DNA from: Longimicrobiales bacterium
Lineage (GTDB): Bacteria > Gemmatimonadota > Gemmatimonadetes > Longimicrobiales > RSA9
Direction of reading: 5' to 3'
Assembly: GCA_035461765.1 (NCBI GenBank)
Contig: DATHUY010000157.1
Span: 1-48,159 of the forward strand
Length of the DNA stretch: 48,159 nt
The translations under genes were made by a program, and so were the position numbers. Of this stretch, positions 7,130 to 13,785 are shown in pieces. The notes beneath the pieces are model-generated. The model was not told the DNA's origin. It saw nothing but the letters and a program-made list of their open reading frames with translations, and made no database searches. Position 1 is the stretch's first letter. Each line of letters begins with the position of its first letter.

Positions 7130-8673
7130 GTCAGATCTCCCGTGGATGCGGCGTGGACGTTCCGGCAAAGCTCGACGACGTCGACCTGGTCAGCGTCGGC
7201 GGCAAGCGCCTCGATCTCCGCGGCAAAGGCGAGCACGGACTCGTGCAGCCTGACGCCTTCGCCGAGCGTCGCCTGCACCAGCCGCACCCGGCTGCGATCG
7301 ACACGCGGCTTGAGATCGGCGCTGCGGCCGTGGAACAGGCGCGCCTCCGTCCACGTGACGCCCTCGCGCGTGCGGCCATCGTGTTCCGGGCACCCGGCGA
7401 CCAGCACGCCGCCGGCTCCACCGCGCAGAAGGATCTCCACGGTGGACGAGTGCATCGCGCCGATGCACGGGACATCGAAATAGAGGGCACCCGACCGTTG
7501 CGCCTCGGTGCGCGCGGCGCTCCAGCTGCAACCGACGATCACGACGTCCGTCGCTGACGGCTGACGCTCCGCGAGAAACGCGCGTGCTTCCGCGAGCTGG
7601 TCACGCGCCGTGACGCCGAGAGCGCCAATGGCCATGGGAGGGCACGACCCGATACAGATACCGCAGCTCGTGCACAAGTCGGTCGTGACACGGGCGACCT
7701 GCCCTGCCCTGCCGTCGCTGCGCGTCACCATCCGGATCGCGTCGTACGGACAGTCGTGGACGCATTGCTCGCAGCCCGTGCACGTGCGTTCGTTCACCAC
7801 CGCCGGTGCGGGGAGCGCGCTGACACGCGGGCGCGTGAGCCACGGTATGGCAATCGACGCGGTCATGAGCACTCCGCCCAGCACCCACACGCCCCACGCC
7901 GGCAGCCGCTGTGTGACCGGCAGCCAGAATCCGAAGAACCAGTCCGTCGGCACGTTCTGCGGCAGGCGGAGCAGGTCGGCCGCGGGGGCCATCGGCAGCG
8001 GCCATGCGATGGCCAGCAGGGTGAGCGCGGCAATGGTCCCCCAGAGCACCGGCCGCGACGGCAGCAGGACGGGACGGGCCACGCGGGCGATGTGAACCCA
8101 CACGAGAACGCCGACACCGATCGGCAGCGCAATGTGGGCGAACAGGTTGAGGAAGAAGAACGCGCTCGGCACTTCAGTCTCGCCGACGAACGATCGACCG
8201 ATCGGCTCGCTGAACAGCGGCAGTGCGTCGAGCCAGCGCGCACCTTCCGCAGCAAGCACCTGCGCATGGACATCCCAGACGAGCACGTACCCTGTCCAGC
8301 CGGATGCCAGGACGACGAACAGCAGCACCACTCCGCTGATCCACGCCAGCGCCCGCGGGCCCCACGTGCGGCGCTGCGCATACATCCGGAATGCATGCAC
8401 CAGCGCCGCCACAACAGCCACATCGGATGCGAATCGGTGCAGGCCGCGCAGCCAGCGGCCCGTCCACACCTGGCCATTGATACGCTCCACCGACGCGTAC
8501 GGCGCGCCGACGCGGTAGTAGATCAGCAGATAGACGCCCGTCACCACAAGCACCAGGAGCATCGCGACCGCGATGGCGCCGCTGTGATAGAGCGGGTTGT
8601 AGCGGGACGTGAATGCCCGGTTCATCCAGGCATCCAGTCGCGAAATGAATCGGTAGCTCGTGCGGGGTCGCAT
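7126..8673 (-). CDS. Cytochrome b - 2x[4Fe-4S] ferredoxin - MvhD-like fusion protein
   Basis: This 515-residue protein joins three redox modules. Residues about 10-280 resemble the N-terminal cytochrome b/b6 domain: membrane helices with two His pairs spaced for bis-heme binding (H79/H93 and H180/H194) and a W-W-G-F quinol-site-like region near 245-250. Residues 295-345 hold two CxxCxxCxxxCP clusters (C298, C301, C304, C308; C334, C337, C340, C344). Residues 375-510 resemble the delta subunit of F420-non-reducing hydrogenase (MvhD/FlpD), with C382, C403 and C428. The MvhD part normally passes electrons to or from heterodisulfide-reductase-like flavoproteins. The fusion could move electrons between a cytoplasmic donor and the quinone pool. 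ATG 8673 is chosen because it precedes the first cytochrome b residues and has a GGCGAGG site. It heads a minus operon, divergent from the heme-copper operon. Confidence 0.85.
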   Translation of the reverse strand: MRPRTSYRFISRLDAWMNRAFTSRYNPLYHSGAIAVAMLLVLVVTGVYLLIYYRVGAPYASVERINGQVWTGRWLRGLHRFASDVAVVAALVHAFRMYAQRRTWGPRALAWISGVVLLFVVLASGWTGYVLVWDVHAQVLAAEGARWLDALPLFSEPIGRSFVGETEVPSAFFFLNLFAHIALPIGVGVLVWVHIARVARPVLLPSRPVLWGTIAALTLLAIAWPLPMAPAADLLRLPQNVPTDWFFGFWLPVTQRLPAWGVWVLGGVLMTASIAIPWLTRPRVSALPAPAVVNERTCTGCEQCVHDCPYDAIRMVTRSDGRAGQVARVTTDLCTSCGICIGSCPPMAIGALGVTARDQLAEARAFLAERQPSATDVVIVGCSWSAARTEAQRSGALYFDVPCIGAMHSSTVEILLRGGAGGVLVAGCPEHDGRTREGVTWTEARLFHGRSADLKPRVDRSRVRLVQATLGEGVRLHESVLAFAAEIEALAADADQVDVVELCRNVHAASTGDLT

Positions 8674-8726
8674 CCTCGCCTGGGGTCGAATGTGGCTGCC
8701 GCGCGATCCGTCGCGACCGGAACACC

Positions 8727-8739
8727 CAGGCTTAGCCTG
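8727..8739. promoter_or_regulatory. Palindrome CAGGCT-T-AGCCTG
   Basis: A perfect 6+1+6 odd palindrome 54 bp upstream of the cytochrome b fusion start, a plausible operator for that minus operon. The binding protein is unknown. Confidence 0.4.
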
Positions 8740-8748
8740 TGCCCTCCT

Positions 8749-8764
8749 GTGGCAGCATTGCCAC
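8749..8764. promoter_or_regulatory. Palindrome GTGGCA-N4-TGCCAC
   Basis: A perfect 6-bp inverted repeat with a 4-nt spacer in the middle of the divergent region. Its 16-bp size suits a dimeric helix-turn-helix regulator. Confidence 0.45.
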
Positions 8765-8804
8765 CAGACTAGCGGCCGACACCCGCACGAGTTGTCGGGA
8801 AATT

Positions 8805-8821
8805 CCTGATAAAGGATCAGG
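8805..8821. promoter_or_regulatory. Palindrome CCTGAT-N5-ATCAGG, candidate operator of the heme-copper operon
   Basis: A perfect 6-bp inverted repeat with 5-nt spacer, centred about 110 bp before the first plus-strand start. The TGAT/ATCA halves resemble CRP/FNR/NnrR sites (TTGAT-N4-ATCAA), but the spacer is one base longer than usual. An NO- or oxygen-responsive FNR-type activator is possible. Confidence 0.45.
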
Positions 8822-8922
8822 ACTTCGACTATGGCCGTGAGTTCAGCCGGGCATATCCTCATATCAACATGGTCTAATCCCCTTTTCGACGCACCCACCT
8901 CCTCCGTCCACGGAGAGTACCG

Positions 8923-9099
8923 ATGAGCAGTGACGTGACGAAGCGAACCGAACCGGATCCACAGGAGATACCGCTCGGCCAGCGCCTGTACGACAACTGG
9001 CTGCTGCTGATGATCGCGGGGATCGTGATCATGGCCGTGATCTACACCGGGTGGGGCCTGTGGGAAGTCTCCAGCATGCCGGTAGCGGAGCTGCCATGA
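8923..9099 (+). CDS. 58-residue single-helix membrane protein, probable small subunit of the heme-copper complex
   Basis: This short gene (ATG 8923, GGAGAG site upstream) encodes MSSDVTKRTEPDPQEIPLGQ and then one transmembrane helix (residues about 26-46). Its stop overlaps the start of the CuA subunit gene (ATGA), so it is the first gene of the operon. In ba3-type (B-family) oxidases a one-helix subunit IIa is encoded just ahead of subunit II. Position, size and topology here match that role, though no sequence motif proves it. It is easily missed by annotation with a 60-residue cutoff. Confidence 0.72.
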   Translation: MSSDVTKRTEPDPQEIPLGQRLYDNWLLLMIAGIVIMAVIYTGWGLWEVSSMPVAELP

Positions 9100-9710
9100 C
9101 GATACCGGAGAACACGGAGCGCGCCCCGATGAACACGGGGCTGGTCGCGCCGAAGGGGCGCTGGTGGGTTCCGGCGCACAAGTCCGAGAAGGTCTGGTTC
9201 GGGCTGGCGTTCGCGTGGTGCATGGTGCTGTTCGCGATGATGCCACTCTGGCACTGGAAGGGCGGACAGAATGCGTCGGGCATCCGCAGCAAGGTGGAGC
9301 CGGCAGCGTTCGAAGCGCGGGTAAATCAGTTCGTCGCGGATTATCAGGTGGGGACGATGAACGGTTTTCCGGTGGTGGAGCCGCCACCGGGCAGTGACAT
9401 CTACATGATCGGGCGGATGTGGAGCTGGTACCCGATTCTGAAGCTGCGCAAGGGTGCGGAGTACACGCTGCACCTCTCATCGAAGGATGTGAATCACGGA
9501 TTTTCACTCTACCCGGTCAACATCAACTTCCAGATCGTTCCCGGCTACGACTACGGTCTGAAGATCGTGCCGACGGAGGCAGGCGACTTCGGCGTGATCT
9601 GCAACGAGTTCTGCGGTGTGGGCCATCACCTGATGCTGGGCAAGGTACTCGTGACGAATGAGGATGGAACGATGCCCGGCGAAGCCGTGCAGGCCATGGA
9701 GGCGAACTGA
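9096..9710 (+). CDS. Heme-copper complex subunit II with intact CuA site (NorS / COX2-like)
   Basis: The 204-residue protein has one N-terminal transmembrane helix (about 33-53) and a periplasmic cupredoxin domain. All CuA ligands are present: H134 in NHGFS, then C169, E171, C173, H177 and M180 in CNEFCGVGHHLM. It should take electrons from cytochrome c or a cupredoxin and hand them to the heme-copper subunit encoded next. The single helix is as in B-family oxidases. The start at 9096 overlaps the small gene before it (ATGA) and the stop overlaps the subunit I start (TGATG), showing tight coupling. Whether it serves an oxygen or NO reductase depends on subunit I. Confidence 0.92.
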   Translation: MTIPENTERAPMNTGLVAPKGRWWVPAHKSEKVWFGLAFAWCMVLFAMMPLWHWKGGQNASGIRSKVEPAAFEARVNQFVADYQVGTMNGFPVVEPPPGSDIYMIGRMWSWYPILKLRKGAEYTLHLSSKDVNHGFSLYPVNINFQIVPGYDYGLKIVPTEAGDFGVICNEFCGVGHHLMLGKVLVTNEDGTMPGEAVQAMEAN

Positions 9711-11467
9711 TGGCGACCGTAATCGACAGGCCGGAGCCGGCCGCGGGTGCAACGGCACACGTGTTCCGCACTTGTGAGGTCACTGGGCTGAAGCTGCACC
9801 GTCCCGCGGAGCAGCTGATCAGAGCAAACGCGGTCGCCGCGACGGTGGCGCTGCTGATCGGCGGCATCAGCGCGATCCTGATCCTGCTCACGCGCTGGCA
9901 GGCCGTGCATCTGCTCGAGCCGACGATGTTCTACCGTGTGCTGACGGCGCATGGCCTCACCATGCTGATCTTCTTCATCATCTTCTTCGAGATGGCCGTG
10001 CTGTACTTCGCGGCGGGGCCGCTGCTGAACAGCCGGATCGCGGCGCCGAAGCTCGGGTGGTTCAACTTCGGGCTGATGACGGTGGGGGCGACGCTGTGCG
10101 AGTGGATGATCTGGACGGGCAAGGCGGACGTGCTGATGACGTCGTACATACCGCTGCGCGCCGACCCGCTCTACTACCTGGGTATCATCTTCTTCGCAGT
10201 CGGTGCGCTGCTGGTCTGCTTCCAGTTCTTTGCCACGCTCGTCATCGCGAAGCGAGAGAAGACCTACGAAGGGTCACTGCCCCTGATCACGTTCGGCGCG
10301 GTGGCCGCGGCCATCATTGCGGTAATCACGCTGCTGCACGGAGCCGCGACGTACATCCCGACGTTCCTGTGGTCGATCGGGCTCATGAGTGTGGATCCGC
10401 AGGTCTACCGCATGCTGTGGTGGGCGCTCGGACACTCGTCGCAGCAGATCAACGTTGCGGCGATGGTCGCGATCTGGTACCTGCTCGGCGCGTTCACGGT
10501 CGGTGCCGTGGTGCTGAACGAGAAGATCAGCCGCACCGCGTTCGTGCTCTACATCCTGTTCATCTCGATGGCGTCCGCGCACCACCTGCTGGTGGACCCC
10601 GGCTTCAGCTCGTCGTGGAAAGTGGTGAACACGAGCTACTTCATGTACATGGCGGTGCTCGCGAGCATGCTGCACGGCTTCACGGTGCCGGCGGGGGTGG
10701 AGATCGGCCAGCGCCTGCGCGGCGCGAGTCAGGGCCTGTTCGGATGGGTGAAGCGCGCGCCGTGGGGTGACCCGGGCTTCAGCTCGCTCGTGCTGTCCGT
10801 GGTCGTCTTCGGTTTCGTCGGCGGCATCACCGGTGTCACGATCGGTACCGAGCAGATCAACATCGTGGTCCACAACACGCTGCGCGTTCCCGGCCACTTC
10901 CACGCGACAGTCGTAAGCGGTACAGCGATGGCCTTCATGGGCCTGACCTATTATCTGATTCCGCTGATCTTCCGGAAGAAGGTCGCTTTCTGGCGGCTGG
11001 CGCAGGTGCAGCCGTATCTGTTCGCCGGCGGCATGCTGATCTTCTCGATCTTCATGTCGTTCTCCGGCGGGTTCGGTGTTCCGCGCCGACACTGGGACAT
11101 CACGTTCACGGGCGCGCCATTCGAGCAGGCGTTCCACCCCGCGGTCGATGCACTGATGGGGATCATGGCGCTCGGCGGTCTGATCGCTGCGGTCGGCGGC
11201 GGGCTCTACATCCTCATCACGGTGTGGTCGGTGTTCTTCGGCGAGCCGTTCACCGAGGCGGACCGTGTGCCCGGCGCGAAGGGTCTGCCGCAGGGGATCA
11301 CGCGGCCGCCGCGGGCCGTGACCGTGGCGGATGAAGCGAACCTGCCCACCGGGCGGCTGGGGCAGGCACCGGGCACAATGATCCTCGTGCTCGTATTCCT
11401 CGCCGCGTTCGCAACGTACTACTTCGCAAACTGGAAGCTGCTGTCCTTCGTGTGGAAGATCGGCTGA
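9710..11467 (+). CDS. Heme-copper subunit I of the B-family type lacking the active-site tyrosine; probable sNOR-type NO reductase (NorY-like)
   Basis: The 585-residue polytopic protein keeps every metal ligand: H81 and H398 for the low-spin heme, H396 for the high-spin heme, and H242, H291 and H292 for CuB. VVHNTLRVPGHFH and the HH..VDPGF segment are close to ba3-type (B-family) oxidases. The residue four after the first CuB histidine, a cross-linked Tyr in oxygen reductases (GHPxVY), is Gln246 here (GHSSQQIN). Loss of this Tyr is the hallmark of NO reductases. The order subunit II, subunit I, Sco matches norS-norY-senC of ammonia oxidisers (sNOR). The surrounding genes (DUF542, NnrS-like proteins, an Fe-S regulator) also point to NO. 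An atypical oxidase is the alternative. ctaA and ctaB nearby suggest an a-type heme. Confidence 0.85.
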   Translation: MATVIDRPEPAAGATAHVFRTCEVTGLKLHRPAEQLIRANAVAATVALLIGGISAILILLTRWQAVHLLEPTMFYRVLTAHGLTMLIFFIIFFEMAVLYFAAGPLLNSRIAAPKLGWFNFGLMTVGATLCEWMIWTGKADVLMTSYIPLRADPLYYLGIIFFAVGALLVCFQFFATLVIAKREKTYEGSLPLITFGAVAAAIIAVITLLHGAATYIPTFLWSIGLMSVDPQVYRMLWWALGHSSQQINVAAMVAIWYLLGAFTVGAVVLNEKISRTAFVLYILFISMASAHHLLVDPGFSSSWKVVNTSYFMYMAVLASMLHGFTVPAGVEIGQRLRGASQGLFGWVKRAPWGDPGFSSLVLSVVVFGFVGGITGVTIGTEQINIVVHNTLRVPGHFHATVVSGTAMAFMGLTYYLIPLIFRKKVAFWRLAQVQPYLFAGGMLIFSIFMSFSGGFGVPRRHWDITFTGAPFEQAFHPAVDALMGIMALGGLIAAVGGGLYILITVWSVFFGEPFTEADRVPGAKGLPQGITRPPRAVTVADEANLPTGRLGQAPGTMILVLVFLAAFATYYFANWKLLSFVWKIG

Positions 11468-12369
11468 TGCAGCATATCCCTGAGCCGGCCAGAGAGGCGC
11501 GAGTCGTACTGCTGGGACTCATCGCGTTATTCGTCATCACCAGTGCCTGGTGGGCGCTGGCGTTCTGGCCGGTTCAGGACGGACCCCAATGGCTGGAACG
11601 CACGCGCTACGTGTGCTTCGGCGTGACGGAGAGCGGACTGCCGAATGCGGGTGGCTGGATCGGTCTCACGGCCGGCCCGCTCGGCATGCTCGTGATCCTG
11701 CTGACGGGATGGTGGTCGGGCGTGCCGCAGCTGCTCGAGCGGGCGCGCACGTCACGAGCGGTTTCCGCCACACTGATCATGCTCGCACTCGGCTGCATGG
11801 TCCTGGTCATGGGCGCCGCGGCGCGCGTTCAGCAGGCACGCGTGGCGTCCTACATACCGGAGCCCGGGACTGATATACCGCCGTCCACGTACCCGCGGCT
11901 CGATCGCACTGCGCCGGCACTCGAGCTGCTCGCGCATGACGGCGTCGTGCGCAACCTGCCCGAGCTCCGTGGTGCGCCCGTTCTGGTGACGTTCGCGTAT
12001 GCCCATTGCGAGACGGTGTGCCCGCTCGTCGTGAAGCACGTGCTGACGGCGCAGGAGACGCTGCGCACAGGGGGCACGCCGGCGCGCGTGCTGATCGTCA
12101 CGCTGGATCCGTGGCGTGATACTCCGTCGCGGCTGCCGTCGATGGCGACGACGTGGGGACTGCCGCCCGAGGACGCGTGGGTACTCGGCGGTGCGGTGCC
12201 GGACGTGGAAGCGGCGCTCGACGCGTGGGATGTCCCGCGTACGCGCGACCTGGTGACGGGCGAGGTCACGCATCCGTCGCTGGTGTATGTGATCGATCAG
12301 GACGGCAGGATCGCGTACGCGACGACGGGCGGATCGGCAGCCATCGTGAGCCTGGTGGAGCGGCTCTGA
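11467..12369 (+). CDS. Sco1/SenC-type copper chaperone with an N-terminal three-helix membrane part
   Basis: Of the 300 residues, the C-terminal half (about 140-300) is a thioredoxin-fold Sco domain with the copper ligands C181 and C185 (HCETVCPL) and H269 (VTHPSLVY). It should load copper into the CuA site of subunit II. The N-terminal part has three transmembrane helices (about 12-34, 64-83, 98-118) instead of the usual one, so it may also act as an extra membrane subunit. The start ATG 11467 overlaps the subunit I stop (TGATG), and the stop overlaps ctaB in the same way. The position is that of senC in norSY-senC clusters. Confidence 0.9.
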   Translation: MQHIPEPAREARVVLLGLIALFVITSAWWALAFWPVQDGPQWLERTRYVCFGVTESGLPNAGGWIGLTAGPLGMLVILLTGWWSGVPQLLERARTSRAVSATLIMLALGCMVLVMGAAARVQQARVASYIPEPGTDIPPSTYPRLDRTAPALELLAHDGVVRNLPELRGAPVLVTFAYAHCETVCPLVVKHVLTAQETLRTGGTPARVLIVTLDPWRDTPSRLPSMATTWGLPPEDAWVLGGAVPDVEAALDAWDVPRTRDLVTGEVTHPSLVYVIDQDGRIAYATTGGSAAIVSLVERL

Positions 12370-13238
12370 TGCGGACGCAGGTGCTGAGCGGCTACTACGA
12401 GCTGACGAAGCCAGGCATCACGCTGTTCATCGGCACGAGTGCGGCGGCCGGGTTCATCACGGCCGGTGGCGGCTGGAGCCAGCCGCTGCGCTTCGCCATC
12501 GCACTCCTCGCTACCATGACGATGTCGGGCGGTGCCGCGGCCTTGAATCATGTGGCGGAGCGTGCAGGCGATGCCCGCATGCGGAGGACGGCGGGACGGC
12601 CGATTCCGTCCGGGCTCATCAGTGCGCGCAGGGCGGCCGTATTCGGCTGGGGCCTGAGTGCCGCCGGCCTCGCGACGTCACTCGCGCTCCTGCCGTGGGC
12701 CGCGACGTTGTTCCTGGTACTGAGCCACATCAGCTACGTCTATCTCTACACACCGCTCAAGCGCAGGACCGCGTTCTGCACGCTCGCGGGCGCGATCCCC
12801 GGCGCGCTGCCGGTGCTGGCCGGCTGGACAGCCGCGGGCGTGCCGATCGATGCGGCCGCACTCGCCCTGACCGGTGTCCTGTTCATGTGGCAGATCCCGC
12901 ACTTCCTCGCCATCGGCTGCATGGGCCGCGAGGATTACGAGCGCGCAGGGTGTGTGCTTCTGAACATCGTGGAACCGACCGGCCGTTCGAGTGCGCGCGT
13001 GTCATTCGCGTATGCCATTGCCATGCTCGTGTGCGTCATAATGCTGGGGCTCACCGCTCAGACCGGCGCCCTGTACGCATCGATCGCGGTGACCACGGGG
13101 GCGGCGTACGCACTGTATGCGTGGCGGTTCGTCCGCGAGCCGGGGCGCGGCCCGGCGCGGCGCCTCTTCTTCAGCTCACTGCTGGTTCTGCCACTGGTCC
13201 TCGGCGCCCTCGTCACGGATCTGCTCATTACGTTCTGA
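12369..13238 (+). CDS. ctaB: Protoheme IX farnesyltransferase (heme O synthase)
   Basis: This is a 289-residue UbiA-family prenyltransferase with many transmembrane helices. It attaches a farnesyl chain to heme b, giving heme O. The conserved aspartate-rich loop appears as NHVAERAGDARMRRT followed by GRPIPSG, and the second loop as YTPLKRRTAFCTLAGAIPGALP. It is the last gene of the five-gene plus operon, coupled by TGATG, and faces the CopD-like gene. With ctaA in the neighbouring operon, the locus can supply heme A or O for the complex encoded upstream. Confidence 0.93.
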   Translation: MRTQVLSGYYELTKPGITLFIGTSAAAGFITAGGGWSQPLRFAIALLATMTMSGGAAALNHVAERAGDARMRRTAGRPIPSGLISARRAAVFGWGLSAAGLATSLALLPWAATLFLVLSHISYVYLYTPLKRRTAFCTLAGAIPGALPVLAGWTAAGVPIDAAALALTGVLFMWQIPHFLAIGCMGREDYERAGCVLLNIVEPTGRSSARVSFAYAIAMLVCVIMLGLTAQTGALYASIAVTTGAAYALYAWRFVREPGRGPARRLFFSSLLVLPLVLGALVTDLLITF

Positions 13239-13243
13239 ACCGC

Positions 13244-13309
13244 TCAGCCGCCACGGGCCAGGCGCAGGTCAGAGATCAGGACAATCGATCAGCCGCCGCG
13301 GGCCAGGCG
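13244..13309. repeat. Short direct repeat of the CopD-like gene's 3' end
   Basis: A 21-bp sequence at 13289-13309, encoding the last residues RLARGG and the stop of the minus-strand gene, recurs at 13244-13264 with one mismatch. The two copies are 45 bp apart in the narrow space between convergent genes. Confidence 0.75.
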
Positions 13310-13783
13310 TACGGCAGCGATAACCACGACAATGCCGAGGACCGCGCTGAGCCGCGCGAGGAGTGCCGCACGCTTCCTCGTGGCCAGCGCTTCCGGCGTG
13401 CCGGGAGCAACGCGCGACGCGGCGGGACCAACGCTGAAGTCGTGAATGGCCTGCACGATCAGCATGGCCGTCACGGCGCCGAGCTTCCAGGCGAGTGAGC
13501 GGCCGTAGCGCGTACTCCAGTATTCACCGCTGCCGAGCACGTCGAGTGACAGCATGCCGCGGAACCACAGGTTGAGGGTCCCGGTGATCAGCAGGATGAC
13601 AATGGCCATCCAGCCGACGAGGCGGAACTGTTCGCCGAGCCGGCGGAACAGCAGCGCGCGCAGCTCGGGCGGTTCGACGGAGCGCAGTACGGGCGCGCCG
13701 ACGACTGCGAGGAAGAACATGCCGCCCAGCCAGAGCAGGGCGGCGAAGACGTGCACCGTCACGTTGATGAAGTAGAATGACAC
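13289..13783 (-). CDS. CopD-like integral membrane protein
   Basis: A 164-residue protein with four predicted helices. The first, NVTVHVFAALLWLGGMFFLAVV, carries the His and WLGG pattern common to CopD/copper-resistance D and related putative copper or heme membrane proteins. It is shorter than full CopD. The start is a GTG 2 nt after the radical SAM gene's stop, so it is the last gene of the ctaA operon. A role in copper or heme handling for the heme-copper complex is inferred from context only. Confidence 0.72.
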   Translation of the reverse strand: MSFYFINVTVHVFAALLWLGGMFFLAVVGAPVLRSVEPPELRALLFRRLGEQFRLVGWMAIVILLITGTLNLWFRGMLSLDVLGSGEYWSTRYGRSLAWKLGAVTAMLIVQAIHDFSVGPAASRVAPGTPEALATRKRAALLARLSAVLGIVVVIAAVRLARGG

Positions 13784-13785
13784 GC

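Larger units (their letters stand above)
8674..8922. promoter_or_regulatory. Divergent control region of the cytochrome-b-fusion and heme-copper operons
   Basis: These 249 bp separate two divergent operons and carry three palindromes (listed separately). A ribosome site GGAGAG lies before 8923. TATA-like hexamers (CATATC near 8852, TCTAAT at 8873-8878) could be -10 boxes for the plus operon, but I cannot pair them with a good -35, as expected for activator-dependent promoters. Confidence 0.55.

Noticed and set aside
8674-9507. Extending the cytochrome b fusion gene to the upstream open frame limit at 9507
   Set aside because: The extra residues are Pro/Arg/Cys-rich without protein character and would overlap the divergent operon's first two genes and promoter.
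9710-11467. Plain aa3- or cbb3-type cytochrome c oxidase subunit I
   Set aside because: The Tyr four residues after the first CuB His is missing and key segments are ba3-like. Naming it an oxygen reductase would ignore the altered active site.
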